A DNA stretch of 64,000 bases from Leptospira koniambonensis (GTDB lineage Bacteria; Spirochaetota; Leptospiria; Leptospirales; Leptospiraceae), in assembly GCF_004769555.1 (NCBI RefSeq), contig NZ_RQFY01000006.1, positions 248,001-312,000 on the forward strand, in the 5' to 3' direction. The position numbers and the translations under genes were made by a program. Below are positions 26,789 through 37,514 of the stretch, piece after piece. Within the stretch, counting starts at the first letter, position 1. The number at the start of each line of letters is the position of its first letter. The notes under the pieces are model-generated. The model was not told the DNA's origin. It saw nothing but the letters and a program-made list of their open reading frames with translations, and did no database searches.

Positions 26789-28354
26789 ATGCGAAAGGGA
26801 ATTTCAATTTTATTTTTATTATCATTAGTTCAGTGCTCTCAGCTATTGGATAATGCGGACGGACCTTTCGCATTTTTACCTTCCTTTGATGTTTTAAATG
26901 ATTTTAATCCTCCAACTGTAAAATTTACGTCTCCAATACAGGGAGCAACAGGAGTAGATCCAGCAAGTCATGTAATCATTACTTTTTCGAAAGAGATGAA
27001 TACAAATTATACCGAAAGTTCATTTTCTCTTTCTAATAATGGGCAGACGATTGACGGTATCTTTGAATGGGTTGAAAATACAATGGTATTCAAACCGGCA
27101 AAACCTTTGTCTTCCCCAGGTTTATATACTTATGTAGTAACTAAATCTAGAGCGGAAAGTATATCAGGAGTAAATTTGCTAGATGATTTAAGGATTAATT
27201 TTAGTTATAATTCGGATCTTACTCAGCCTAAAATAAGCCAAACAATACCTGCTGATCATGCTACCGCTGTTGCTCCGAACACATTTTTTACAATCATTTT
27301 TGATAAACCAATGAATGTCACTTCAGTCCTTAGTGGGATAAGTACAAGTCCAGATATGGGATTACAAATACCAGCTACTGTAATTTCTAATAATAATACT
27401 AGATTCGAATTTCACCCAGCCGCAGACTTAGCATATGGGACTGTTTATACTGTAACCATTCCTTCTAGTGTAAAGGATGCCTCGGGAAACCAGATGGCTC
27501 AATCATCAAATATTAGTTTTACCGTAGGGGATGACTTTACTACTCCTACTTTGTCTTCGATACAATTTTCAAGCCTGCCAACAAATCATTTGACTAACGA
27601 GTTTAACGTTATTTCCGGAATGAACAAGACTGATTCTATAATACTGGATTTTTCTGAGCCAGTCCGTCCTTCATCTCTTTTAGAAGCTATTTCAATTTCT
27701 CCTTCGCAAAGCTACCGCGTGAACCAACTAAATGGCCCTGGAAGTTCTTATTCTATTACGTTTGATGAACCTTTAGATGTATACCAGGTTTATAATTTCA
27801 AGATTACTACTTCTATAGTCGATTTACAGAACAACAAACTAGATAAAAACTATAGTTACTATTTTAAAATTGACGGATCATTTTCCCAGAAAATAAGGAT
27901 GCGAGCAATCTTTTCCGATTCTGGATTTTCTAACGGACTTTTTACGAATCAAATCAATACAAATGCTCCTCAATTGAATACAAGTTCATGCAATGCTCAA
28001 GAATGTACCCAGCAATTATATCTTCATTTTTGCTATGATGATGGAACAAGCAGCTGTCCTGGCTCACCTTATACTTTAACAACTGGATCAATTTTGTTTT
28101 TGAGTTCCCTTAAGGTCTCCATCGAAAAAGAGTTTGGTCCAACTTCAGTCGGATGTTTGGAATACGTTAGTAATATTACCGATGTAACTCCTGTCGCTTA
28201 TACGCCGGCTAGTGTCTTAGTATTCAGTACTACAGCTGCTTGCTTGGACATCGGAAGTACTTACTTAATTCGTGTAAAGGGTGGTTCTTCCGGAATAACT
28301 GACAACTATGGGAATCTTATGGATCAGGATTATACAGTTCGGGTAAGATTTTGA
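26789..28354 (+). CDS. Ig-like (SbsA/Big_5-type) domain lipoprotein 2
   Basis: The ATG at 26789 gives 521 residues and puts a normal signal and lipobox (ILFLLSLVQCSQ) at the N-terminus. An upstream in-frame ATG at 26753 overlaps the preceding gene and would add 12 residues. Ig-like domains are seen around residues 40-135, 145-245 and 250-360, with the PADHATAVAPNTFFTIIFDK pattern and then PMNVTS. The C-terminal third has several cysteines (for example SCNAQECTQQ) and may form disulfides. It shares the C-terminal motif KGGSSGITDNYGN with the previous gene's KGGSSGIQDAYGN, showing that the two are duplicates. Confidence 0.8.
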   Translation: MRKGISILFLLSLVQCSQLLDNADGPFAFLPSFDVLNDFNPPTVKFTSPIQGATGVDPASHVIITFSKEMNTNYTESSFSLSNNGQTIDGIFEWVENTMVFKPAKPLSSPGLYTYVVTKSRAESISGVNLLDDLRINFSYNSDLTQPKISQTIPADHATAVAPNTFFTIIFDKPMNVTSVLSGISTSPDMGLQIPATVISNNNTRFEFHPAADLAYGTVYTVTIPSSVKDASGNQMAQSSNISFTVGDDFTTPTLSSIQFSSLPTNHLTNEFNVISGMNKTDSIILDFSEPVRPSSLLEAISISPSQSYRVNQLNGPGSSYSITFDEPLDVYQVYNFKITTSIVDLQNNKLDKNYSYYFKIDGSFSQKIRMRAIFSDSGFSNGLFTNQINTNAPQLNTSSCNAQECTQQLYLHFCYDDGTSSCPGSPYTLTTGSILFLSSLKVSIEKEFGPTSVGCLEYVSNITDVTPVAYTPASVLVFSTTAACLDIGSTYLIRVKGGSSGITDNYGNLMDQDYTVRVRF

Positions 28355-28364
28355 TCTTTATTAA

Positions 28365-31300
28365 ATGACACTTTATTTTTTAAAGAATCGAATCACTACC
28401 CTAGTCGTTTTGTTGCTGATCCTTCTCGTCGGGTTTGTAAGCATGAGGGATCTTAAGATCGACCTCTTGCCAGATATTTCATATCCTACGTTAACTGTCG
28501 TTACCGTTTACGAAAACGTATCTCCCTCCGAGATAGAAACGCTTGTTACGAAGCCTATCGAAGAAATTGTTTCATCAGTTAACGGGGTAGATCGAATCAC
28601 CTCAGAATCCCTAGAGGGTGTATCTTTAGTGAAAATTAGATTTCGCTGGGGTACAAATATGGACACAGCTTCTATTCAGACTAGGGAGAAGGTAGATCTT
28701 GTAAAAGGAAGTCTACCCATTGATGCAAAAAAGTCAATTGTACTGAAATTCGATCCAAATGATGCTCCTTTGCTTCAGATTGCAGCGATTTCAACCGGAA
28801 TTGATCCTAAAGAGCTTCGTAGTTTTATCAAGAAAAATCTATCTCCATACTTTGAGAGAGTGGATGGGATTGCAGCAGTATCTATTACAGGAGGATATGA
28901 AAAACAAATTCTAGTAAATATAGATAGAGGAAAGCTTAATGCTTATGGCTTGAGTCCCCAGGAAATCGTACAAGGTGTTGCTTCAAATAATTTTAATTTT
29001 CCTGCCGGTAATATAAAGAGAGAAGATCGTGAAATTTTAGTAAGAACGATGGGCGCGTATGAAAATGTAGACGCGATTTCTGAACTTGTAGTTAATTTAT
29101 CCGAAAAAGGTGCCCCAATTTATCTGCGAAATGTTGCCGAAGTATTAGATTCTTATAAAGAAAGAACGAGTGTCAGTTATTTTAATAATGATGAATGTGT
29201 TGCTATAGTCCTAAAAAAGGAAGCTGGAAAAAATAGCGTAATCATTGCAGATGAAGCAAAAGAATTAATCGATTCTTTGAATCAAGAATTTGGTAGCAAA
29301 GTGAAACTTATCGTAGTTTCCGATCAAAGCAGATTTATCCGCGAGTCAGTGACAGGAGTTGCTTCTGCGGGATTTCAGGCGATAATAATTTGTTTTTTTG
29401 TATTATCCTTCTTTTTGGGTACTTTTCGAGAGTCGGCAATTGTAACCCTTTCAATTCCGATCTCGATATTAGTGACTATTGTTTTCTTCTACTTTCAAAA
29501 GATGACATTAAATACAATGTCTCTTGGAGGGTTGTCCGTCGGCGTAGGTATGATGGTGGACTCTTCTATTGTAGTCTTAGAGTCCATTTATGGTTTTAGG
29601 AAGTCTAAAAAAAGTGCTTTTGAAAGCGCGTTAGAAGGTACTCAGGACGTCTTCGGATCTCTATTCGCTTCTACACTTACAAGTATTGTAGTTTTTTTAC
29701 CGATTCTATTCTTGGAAGGCATCGCAGCTTCAATTTTTCGAGAGTTTGCACTTTCTATTACTTACTCGCTTATTTCCTCCTTTTTTGTCTCAGTAACTTT
29801 TATTCCTGTATTAACTACCTTGCCGATGTTCTCTTCGCAGTCAGAAGGACTTGCGATATTTCGCCCTTTCTGGGCTTTTCGAGAAAGGATCTTAAATGTT
29901 TTAGAAAAGCTTTATGTATTTGGGATCGAAACTATTTTAAAAAGACCGAAAGTTATTCTACTTTCTATCTCTGTACTTATTCTCTTTACAGTTGTATTCT
30001 TCAAATTCCTTCCAACAGAATTAATGCCTCAAGTTCAAAAAGCCGATTTAAATGCGAAGATCATTCTTCCACCTGGATCTTCTTTACAGAGAACTGAAGA
30101 AGTTACTAAAGAAGTTTTAGAGGATTTGCAAAAATCAGGTTTTGTTGAAAATGCTTTCTTAAAAGTAGGCTACGAGGAACGAGATCTTGTAATTAACCCG
30201 AGAGGAGATTTTGGGTTGAATCGGGCCGAACTTTTTCTGCAATTAATTCGATATGATGCCGCAGAAGATCTATTTGAATCTACTAAAGAGGATATCTCGG
30301 AGATAGAAAGAAGAACGGGGGCCCAATTGGTCTTTGTTCCTGCGAAAGATTTACTTTCTGATCTTTTGCCGGAAACCAATGAGGGATTGGTATTAGAAGT
30401 ATCTGGGCAGGATCTTTTTTTAGTTCGGGAAATATGTAAGGAAATCCAATCAGAAATCCAAAAAACAGGAAAGTTTGGAGAAGCGACGACTTCTTTCGGA
30501 GAAGATACTCCGGAAATTCGTGTTCTAATTGATAGAGATAAAATGGCTACGTTTGGACTTTCAGTAGAAGCGGTAGCTAAAACTTTGAGGTCAGTGATTA
30601 AAGGAGAAGCTGCTACCAGATTTAAGAGAAACGACGAAGAGATACCAGTCTTAATTCGACATAGACTCAATGATCGTTCCGGAACAGATTCCTTAGCTAA
30701 TACACTTTTTAAAATCTCTTCTGGATCTCTTATTCGGTTACAGGATTTTGCATCGATAGTATCTGGAAATTCGAATAGAAAAATTTTAAGATACGATGGG
30801 AAAAGAGTTGGTCTAGTAAAGGCTCCGCTTGTTTCGACAACTTATTCGGAAGCATTAAAGATTGTTGAGCCAATATTAGAAAAGTATTCAAATAAAAAAG
30901 ATATATCCATACTGCCTGGCGAAACCCAAAAGATAATGGAGAAATCAATTCAGTCTCTAACGTTTGCGGTGATCCTTTCAATTGTTTTAGTTTATATGGT
31001 CCTCGCTTCTAATATGGAAAACTTAGGGCTTCCTTTCATAATTTTATTCTCGATATTTGTTTCAGGTGCCGGTGTTGGATTAGGGTTAGTTCTAACGGGA
31101 AATACTTTAAATATAATTTCATTAATGGGAATCATATTACTTGCTGGTGTGGTTGTAAACAATGCGATTATACTTATAGAGTTTTATCAATTGCATGAGA
31201 AGGATTTTAAAAGTATTGATGAGCTTGTTATTGCAGGCGGGAGAAGACGCTTAAATCCAATATTAAGTACTACTGCCACTACAATCTTCGGATTGTTCCC

Positions 31301-31451
31301 TTTAATTATCACATTTGGACCACCTTCTCCTCAAGGGCCAATGGCTGCTTCCGTAATGGGAGGACTTTTGGTTTCTACTGCTCTTACACTTCTTTTTGTT
31401 CCTTTAGCATATCGATGGTATTATCTCCGCTTTCTTAAAGGAAGTAAGTGA
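28365..31451 (+). CDS. RND-family efflux permease 1
   Basis: The 1028-residue protein has the RND layout: one early membrane helix (about residues 11-28), a large periplasmic domain, a helix cluster near residues 335-480, a second periplasmic domain, and a final helix cluster near 860-1010. The proton-relay helix reads GVGMMVDSSIVVLES, with one aspartate and serine where AcrB has a second aspartate. The CusA subgroup likewise has a single one. The protein probably exports amphiphiles or metals from the periplasm or inner-membrane leaflet through the adaptor and TolC proteins encoded on the opposite strand at 34678-37487. It overlaps the next RND gene by four bases. Confidence 0.93.
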   Translation: MTLYFLKNRITTLVVLLLILLVGFVSMRDLKIDLLPDISYPTLTVVTVYENVSPSEIETLVTKPIEEIVSSVNGVDRITSESLEGVSLVKIRFRWGTNMDTASIQTREKVDLVKGSLPIDAKKSIVLKFDPNDAPLLQIAAISTGIDPKELRSFIKKNLSPYFERVDGIAAVSITGGYEKQILVNIDRGKLNAYGLSPQEIVQGVASNNFNFPAGNIKREDREILVRTMGAYENVDAISELVVNLSEKGAPIYLRNVAEVLDSYKERTSVSYFNNDECVAIVLKKEAGKNSVIIADEAKELIDSLNQEFGSKVKLIVVSDQSRFIRESVTGVASAGFQAIIICFFVLSFFLGTFRESAIVTLSIPISILVTIVFFYFQKMTLNTMSLGGLSVGVGMMVDSSIVVLESIYGFRKSKKSAFESALEGTQDVFGSLFASTLTSIVVFLPILFLEGIAASIFREFALSITYSLISSFFVSVTFIPVLTTLPMFSSQSEGLAIFRPFWAFRERILNVLEKLYVFGIETILKRPKVILLSISVLILFTVVFFKFLPTELMPQVQKADLNAKIILPPGSSLQRTEEVTKEVLEDLQKSGFVENAFLKVGYEERDLVINPRGDFGLNRAELFLQLIRYDAAEDLFESTKEDISEIERRTGAQLVFVPAKDLLSDLLPETNEGLVLEVSGQDLFLVREICKEIQSEIQKTGKFGEATTSFGEDTPEIRVLIDRDKMATFGLSVEAVAKTLRSVIKGEAATRFKRNDEEIPVLIRHRLNDRSGTDSLANTLFKISSGSLIRLQDFASIVSGNSNRKILRYDGKRVGLVKAPLVSTTYSEALKIVEPILEKYSNKKDISILPGETQKIMEKSIQSLTFAVILSIVLVYMVLASNMENLGLPFIILFSIFVSGAGVGLGLVLTGNTLNIISLMGIILLAGVVVNNAIILIEFYQLHEKDFKSIDELVIAGGRRRLNPILSTTATTIFGLFPLIITFGPPSPQGPMAASVMGGLLVSTALTLLFVPLAYRWYYLRFLKGSK

Positions 31452-34400
31452 TTATGAATGCTATTCTATCTTTCTTTTTGAGAAGAAGAATAACTACGTT
31501 CATGATTTTTGGAGGATTCTTTTTTTGGGGTCTTCTTTCAGTAAAACTTCTTCCGGTTTCCTTAATGCCTCCAACGGATTCTCCTGCCTTGAGCATTGTA
31601 ACAAAATATCCCGGAGTAGCCCCTTCTCGGATAGAAGAAATCCTTACAAAACCAATGGAAGAGCAGATAGTCGGAGTTGGAGGCTTGGAATCTATATACT
31701 CTACTTCGGAAGAAGGGGAATCGAGAATTAACGTTATCTTTTCCGATGTTAAAGATATAACTTTAAAGTCCGTTGAACTAAAATCTAAAATAGATTTAAT
31801 AAGGCACACATTTCCGAGAGAAGTCCAAGAGCCTACTGTAATTCGTTATGATCCGAGTGATCGTCCAATATTTATTGTCAAATTAGAATCTTCTGCCTAT
31901 TCATTGAAAGAATTAAGAGAAATCGCTGAAAATAAAATTAAAAAAAGATTAGAGAGAGTAGATGGTGTCAGCGAAGTACGAGTAGGTGGTGGCCGTTATA
32001 GGGAAATTCTTGTTGAGGTTAATCGTAACGTCCTAAATTTCTTAGGCATTTCATTATCGGAAGTAATGGAAAGTATACGTACATCAAACGTTGACCTTCC
32101 TGCAGGCAGAATTGCAGAAGCTAACGGTTGGATAAATGTTCGCGTTCTTGGAAAATTTTCTGCGATGCGAACTATGGAGGAGATTATTATAAGATCTCCT
32201 TCTCAAAACAAATGGGTAAAGCTGAAAGAATTAGGAAGTGTTTATGACGGTCACCGGGATCGTGAGGATATTTCTCGGGAAAACGGAAATGAAAATGTCA
32301 CGATTTATGTTCAGAAAGCCGGTGATGCTAACACAATTTCCGTATGTGAAGGTCTGAAAGACGAGCTATCGCAAGTTTCGTTCCCTGAAGTAAAATCAGA
32401 AATCACATACGATCAATCTGAGTATATTCAAGTATCTATAGATAGGGTCGCGGGTTCTGCATTTACAGGCGGAATTATCGCAGTTATCGTTATCTTTCTA
32501 TTTCTAAAAAATATGAGAGCTACTTTGATCGTAGGGGCCTCCATACCACTATCTATAATTGTAACTTTCGCCTTCATGTTTATATGGAAAATCGGTTTAA
32601 ACGTGATGACCTTGGCGGGCCTCGCTCTTGGTGCCGGACTTTTGATTGATAACTCCATAGTTGTTTTGGATCGCATTTTTAGAATTCGCCAATCTGCATT
32701 TAGTGATGCGAAAAATACAAACAAATTGAATCTATCCACGATTGCTGACGAATCTGTTATAAGTCTCTATAAGGAATTGGCAGCCTCTACCTTGACGAAT
32801 ATTGCAGTTTTTTTGCCATTTTTCTTCGGTTCTAGAGAGTTAAAACAATTATATGGAGGAATGGCTTTAACGGTAAGCTTTTCCATTTTAATATCTCTTG
32901 TTGTTTCACTTTTCTTTTTACCTCAATTAGCAAAATTATTTTTGAATAAGCCTGAACATTTTGAAAATACCGGCCTAAACGATTTTTATAAGAGTGTAAA
33001 TTCGATTTTAAAAAGTAGTCCTATCAGACTCAATTTGAATTTGTTTCAAGGTCGGCTCTATTTCGTTAAGAATACTTACATAAACTTCCAAAAATATTTT
33101 CGATTAGATTTCGTTCGAAAAAAATATCTTAGTGGTCTTGTTTGGCTTTTCCGTAATCCCAAATGGATCTATTCTCTTCTTTTATCTCTTTGTATTGCAG
33201 GTGTAGGCGTTACGCCATTTCTTAAACAAGAATATATTGATCCTGTGGATGCAGGAGAAATTCGTGCCAGCGTCGAATTAGAGACAGGAACTCACTTGGA
33301 TGCAACAAGTCACCATGTCAAACGTATTGAAGAATTACTTAAGACGATTCCAGAAGTTGAAAAAATAAATTCCAAAATTGAAAAGTGGCATGCTGATCTT
33401 TATATAAAGTTAAAACCTTTAGATCAAAGGAGTAAATCTTCTGAAGTATTGATTGCTGAATTTAAGGAATTGACTTCACCTTTAAAAGACGTGTTTGTTT
33501 ACTACGTCGAAAATTCTTCTATGGACAGCAGTAGAGAATTGGATATCGAATTTATCGGAGATAATACAGAAGTATTAAAGAAAATAGCAAAAGACGCAGC
33601 CTCAACTATCCAGCAGATTCCAGGGATTCAAGAAACTGTATTACGATTTAGAGATGGAAAACAGGAGTTTTTGTTAGATATTCATCAAGACAAGATGGCT
33701 TTAACCGGACTGACTTCCGAGGAGGTCGGAAATTATGTTCGTACAGCGATTCAAGGATCTATACCTACAAAGTTTATAGAAGATTCCAAAGAAGTTGATA
33801 TAAGGGTTCGGTTTCGAGAAGAAGACCGATTAAATATCGAACAAATTCCTAACTATAAAATTCCAGGAGATAGATCTACCATTTCCATTGCGGAACTTTC
33901 TATTCAAAAAGAAAAGGAAGGCGAAACAAAAATTTATCGTAAAAATAAGAGAAGAATGGTTACTATAACTGCAAAATTGGGTTCTCTTGATCTCGGTTCA
34001 GCTGTAGAAAAAATTAGAGATTCTTTAACTGCACTTGATTTACCAAATAACTATTATTTTGAATTTGGAGGTTCTTTTAAAAAATTACAGAAGAACAGAA
34101 TTGAAATGTTATTCATGATTTTTTTAGCCGTATTCTTGATATTCTGCATATTGGCTTCTTTATTCGAAGATTTGCTGTTACCGTGGCTACTAATGATTTC
34201 AGTTCCGCTAGGAATTTTCGCTGATCTTTTGATCTTATTTTGTTTTAGGATGAGTTTGAATATCTCAGTCTATATTGGTTTTATATTGCTTGCTGGAATT
34301 GCAATCAATAACTCCATTATGCTCGTAGATCAATCTTTGCACTTATATAGAAATAGTAAGATTGATAATAAAAAATTTGCATTACTTCGTGCGACGATTC

Positions 34401-34675
34401 AATCTGCGTCGGAACGATTGCGTCCGATTTTAATGACTACTTTTACAACCACGACTGCTTTAGTTCCAACTATGTTGGATTTTGGGGAGGGTAGTCAGTT
34501 ATGGAGGCCTTTAGCAATTACGGTTTTTTGGGGACTTAGTATTTCTACCGCATTAACATTAGTTTTTGTCCCAGTTCTCTTCTATCACTTTCAAAGAAGG
34601 ACGATAGTTGGAGGAGGGGGAATAATTCGCCTGTTTCGCAAGCAAAAGCAGTTTCGGACTATTCCGTTATCCTAA
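31448..34675 (+). CDS. RND-family efflux permease 2
   Basis: The 1075-residue protein is a second RND permease. GTG 31448 overlaps the stop of permease 1; an in-frame ATG at 31454 is equally possible. The helix-4 relay segment reads GAGLLIDNSIVVLDR, again with a single aspartate. The usual two periplasmic domains and two groups of membrane helices are seen. It ends in a basic tail (residues about 1050-1075). Two adjacent permeases can form a hetero-trimer as in MdtBC, and the tight coupling suggests a fixed ratio. The gene ends two bases from the convergent adaptor gene. Confidence 0.92.
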   Translation: MIMNAILSFFLRRRITTFMIFGGFFFWGLLSVKLLPVSLMPPTDSPALSIVTKYPGVAPSRIEEILTKPMEEQIVGVGGLESIYSTSEEGESRINVIFSDVKDITLKSVELKSKIDLIRHTFPREVQEPTVIRYDPSDRPIFIVKLESSAYSLKELREIAENKIKKRLERVDGVSEVRVGGGRYREILVEVNRNVLNFLGISLSEVMESIRTSNVDLPAGRIAEANGWINVRVLGKFSAMRTMEEIIIRSPSQNKWVKLKELGSVYDGHRDREDISRENGNENVTIYVQKAGDANTISVCEGLKDELSQVSFPEVKSEITYDQSEYIQVSIDRVAGSAFTGGIIAVIVIFLFLKNMRATLIVGASIPLSIIVTFAFMFIWKIGLNVMTLAGLALGAGLLIDNSIVVLDRIFRIRQSAFSDAKNTNKLNLSTIADESVISLYKELAASTLTNIAVFLPFFFGSRELKQLYGGMALTVSFSILISLVVSLFFLPQLAKLFLNKPEHFENTGLNDFYKSVNSILKSSPIRLNLNLFQGRLYFVKNTYINFQKYFRLDFVRKKYLSGLVWLFRNPKWIYSLLLSLCIAGVGVTPFLKQEYIDPVDAGEIRASVELETGTHLDATSHHVKRIEELLKTIPEVEKINSKIEKWHADLYIKLKPLDQRSKSSEVLIAEFKELTSPLKDVFVYYVENSSMDSSRELDIEFIGDNTEVLKKIAKDAASTIQQIPGIQETVLRFRDGKQEFLLDIHQDKMALTGLTSEEVGNYVRTAIQGSIPTKFIEDSKEVDIRVRFREEDRLNIEQIPNYKIPGDRSTISIAELSIQKEKEGETKIYRKNKRRMVTITAKLGSLDLGSAVEKIRDSLTALDLPNNYYFEFGGSFKKLQKNRIEMLFMIFLAVFLIFCILASLFEDLLLPWLLMISVPLGIFADLLILFCFRMSLNISVYIGFILLAGIAINNSIMLVDQSLHLYRNSKIDNKKFALLRATIQSASERLRPILMTTFTTTTALVPTMLDFGEGSQLWRPLAITVFWGLSISTALTLVFVPVLFYHFQRRTIVGGGGIIRLFRKQKQFRTIPLS

Positions 34676-34677
34676 TT

Positions 34678-36051
34678 TTATTTTGAAGGAATACTTTTGT
34701 CTTTTGGCTTTGGAGTAGATTCGCCTTCTTTTATATTTCCAACCGAGCCAGTCGCCACTAATTCACCTACGGATAATTCTCCCGAGATGCGAGATAGCTC
34801 TCCGCTTACCCCTTCAATGTTTACTTTCTTTTTAAAGAGTAAACCTTTGTTATCAACGAAAATAAATCCTTCGTCTTTTTCTTTACCGGAAAGAATACTC
34901 TTGGATGGGATATAGAAAGCGGGAACGGGATGTAAGTCTTGGATTTCTGCCCTAGCAAACATTCCAGGTTTTAATACGTCTTTCTCATTTTTATATATTA
35001 CTTTGATTTCTGCAGTTCGGCTTTGTGGATCCACAAGTGGGCTGATTATCAAGATTTTTCCTTTAAATTTCTTTTTTGGAAAGGCATCTACAGTAAAATC
35101 GACATCTTGGTTGGGAGTTATTCTACTAAGATCCGATTCATTGACTGAGAATTTCAAAAGAACTTCCGAGTCATCGACAACAACATATATAGCCTGGCCT
35201 TCTTTTACTGCCTCACCTACAAATATCGAACGAGCAGCAACGATCCCTTTAATAGGAGATAATATTGTGGATTCCTTTATAAGTAATGTAGTGGAATCAA
35301 TACTTGCCTGAATACTTTTTAAGTTAGCTATGGCAATGTCTAATTCGGATTTTTCTACGATCGTATTTAGTTCCAAAAGAGCGTCATTTAATTTGTTCTT
35401 ATCAGTTGGAATTTGCATTCCAGCCTTTTTTAGATCCTCTGGTCTGTATCCGATTTGGATCGTATCTAGACTTTTTTGTGCCTTGAAATAATTTGTTTGT
35501 GCAGAGATTAACCCAGTTTCGACTCCTTTTAGCTCTGTTTCTGAAACTGCTCCTATTTTAAATAATTCTTGTTTATTTGAATAAGTTCTTTGGAGGTTTT
35601 CCATAGTAGCTTTTGAATCGTTTACGTCCGCTCTTGCTTTTTCAATATTGGAAATTTCCCTTTCTACTCTTTGTTTCGCTTGAATATATCTAGAACGACT
35701 TAGGTCGATTTGTTTGTTTTGAACTTCCAAAGAAGCTAAATCTTTTTTTAACTGAATCTCTAGATTTAGAGTTTCGATTTTAGCCAACGATTGGCCTTTA
35801 GAAATACGATCACCTTCTTCCCGAAAAATTTTTTCCACCCGTCCCAAAACTTTGGAGGAAATTTCCGCCTTTTGAAAGTGTGAAACACTTCCAAGAAGAC
35901 TTACAATAATTTGTTGTTTTTTTAATTCAAGTGGGGTCATCTCGAAAGGCGGAGCAATATCTTCTTCTACCGTTTCTTTTTTCTTTTTTCCACAGGTTAA
36001 TATTTGGATCGAAATTAATATAATTACGAGAATGGTTTTACTTTTTGTCAT
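34678..36051 (-). CDS. RND efflux adaptor (membrane fusion protein)
   Basis: The 457-residue product has a lipobox-like N-terminus (ISIQILTCGKK, cysteine near residue 20), so it is probably lipid-anchored at the inner membrane. The lipoyl/biotinyl halves are visible as SSKVLGRVEKIFREEGDRIS early and ILSPIKGIVAARSIFVGEAV later. They flank a long coiled-coil hairpin (about residues 90-230) that contacts TolC. Beta-barrel and membrane-proximal domains follow, and the tail is proline- and lysine-rich. It is 14 bp downstream of the TolC-family gene, forming a two-part unit that complements the two RND permeases on the other strand. Confidence 0.92.
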   Translation of the reverse strand: MTKSKTILVIILISIQILTCGKKKKETVEEDIAPPFEMTPLELKKQQIIVSLLGSVSHFQKAEISSKVLGRVEKIFREEGDRISKGQSLAKIETLNLEIQLKKDLASLEVQNKQIDLSRSRYIQAKQRVEREISNIEKARADVNDSKATMENLQRTYSNKQELFKIGAVSETELKGVETGLISAQTNYFKAQKSLDTIQIGYRPEDLKKAGMQIPTDKNKLNDALLELNTIVEKSELDIAIANLKSIQASIDSTTLLIKESTILSPIKGIVAARSIFVGEAVKEGQAIYVVVDDSEVLLKFSVNESDLSRITPNQDVDFTVDAFPKKKFKGKILIISPLVDPQSRTAEIKVIYKNEKDVLKPGMFARAEIQDLHPVPAFYIPSKSILSGKEKDEGFIFVDNKGLLFKKKVNIEGVSGELSRISGELSVGELVATGSVGNIKEGESTPKPKDKSIPSK

Positions 36052-36065
36052 TTTAGGGACTTACC

Positions 36066-37487
36066 TTATTTTTTAACTTTAATCAGTTCTAGGCTATCGA
36101 GACTTGTGCCTGTAGCCATTTCGAGTTGAGAAACAGCAGTCAAATATTGAACACGGCTTGTTATCATCGTATTAACCGCTTGTAAATAAAAAATCTCTGT
36201 TTCAGCTAAATCGACTCGTTTTGCGTCTCCAAGTGAAACTTCTTTTTCTTTAATTTTTAATCTTTTTTCAAAAAGTTTTGCGTTATCGTCAGCGAGTATC
36301 ATGGATTCCCAACATTGTCTATAGTTTTGAATGGCTTTTAAAACTTCTATTCTAACTATATCGTCTTGCTGTTTTCGAGTAATTTTGGCTTGTTCTGCAC
36401 TTATTCCAGTTGATGCGATTTTCCTTTTGTATTGCAGATTATCCATAATATTCATTGTAGTTGTAGAAGTTAGGGACTTATTCGTATCATCATTTCTGGA
36501 AATATAATTAGAAGTGTCTTGTAGAGTATTTGCTCCGATTGGCATACTAAGTTTAAAATTAAAACCGTATTCTCTTTGTTTGGGTTCGAATCGATCTCCA
36601 GATCCAGCGTAATATCCACCAATTGATAAGGTGGGAATGTAAAAAGATTTTGCTATTTCAAATTCAGAAAGGGCCTGTAATTCCGCCGCCTTATTTCTTT
36701 CGAACTCTACTCTGGATTGAAAAGCTATGCTTATTAATTGATCAAGAGGTATTTCTTTAAAAGAAAAAGTAATACCGTTAAGAATATCAGCAGCGAGTAA
36801 GATGTTTGTTGTACTCGGTAGTCTTAATTGTATTTTGAATTCTTCTATCCCACTTAAGAAGGATGTTTCGGTTCGTTTATACTGCAATTGAATTTCATTT
36901 AACCGGTTTTCAATTTGAAGAACTTGAAGTTCCGTAGAGTCGCCTAATTGTTTTTCTCTTTTTGCAAATCGAAGTTGTTCTTTTTGTCTATCAATAGATC
37001 TTTTTTGGATCTCCATTTGAGCTTTATTGCTCAAGAGAGTATAGTAAGCAGAACGTACTTTAAACTTTAAATTGTTAATACCTAACAAGAAATCGTATTT
37101 CGATAAGTTTAAATCGTTTAAAGCGGCTTGGAGAGCCAAATGTCTTCTTCCGCCGTCGTATACTACTTGGTCTAAAGTGAGGGCTAATCTTTGGGATCTA
37201 CTTTCTGAATCGTTTTCGATTACATTTGCATTTCTAAACCAGGAGACGGAAGCTGTAGGGAAATAAGATCTCCAATTTTCCTTAACAAGCAAGGCTTTGA
37301 TTTTTTGCTGACCACCAAGTAATCTTAGATCAGGACTATTTTCAATAGCTATATCTTCTGCTTTTTGTTGATCGAGTATTAAAAGTTCATTTTCTCCTAG
37401 AACAGATACTGGCCCAAATAAAAAACAAATTAGTGTATATACAATAATACACTCTATTTTAAATGAAGTATCTCTCTCTTTGTTCAT
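36066..37487 (-). CDS. TolC-family outer-membrane efflux channel
   Basis: The 473-residue protein has a signal segment (about residues 12-30). Two internally similar halves follow, each with long helices and beta-strand segments typical of TolC (for example QKAEDIAIENSPDLRLLGGQ at the start, and EKEVSLGDAKRVDLAETEIF in the second half). Such proteins trimerise into a channel through outer membrane and periplasm. It lies 27 bp after the lipoprotein gene and 14 bp before the adaptor on the minus strand, so the three probably form one transcript. Confidence 0.92.
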   Translation of the reverse strand: MNKERDTSFKIECIIVYTLICFLFGPVSVLGENELLILDQQKAEDIAIENSPDLRLLGGQQKIKALLVKENWRSYFPTASVSWFRNANVIENDSESRSQRLALTLDQVVYDGGRRHLALQAALNDLNLSKYDFLLGINNLKFKVRSAYYTLLSNKAQMEIQKRSIDRQKEQLRFAKREKQLGDSTELQVLQIENRLNEIQLQYKRTETSFLSGIEEFKIQLRLPSTTNILLAADILNGITFSFKEIPLDQLISIAFQSRVEFERNKAAELQALSEFEIAKSFYIPTLSIGGYYAGSGDRFEPKQREYGFNFKLSMPIGANTLQDTSNYISRNDDTNKSLTSTTTMNIMDNLQYKRKIASTGISAEQAKITRKQQDDIVRIEVLKAIQNYRQCWESMILADDNAKLFEKRLKIKEKEVSLGDAKRVDLAETEIFYLQAVNTMITSRVQYLTAVSQLEMATGTSLDSLELIKVKK

Positions 37488-37514
37488 ATTTTGGATATAA
37501 GATTAGTGATTAAA

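Noticed and set aside
31435..31809. Minus-strand open frame inside RND permease 2
   Set aside because: It is a shadow of a well-supported RND gene.
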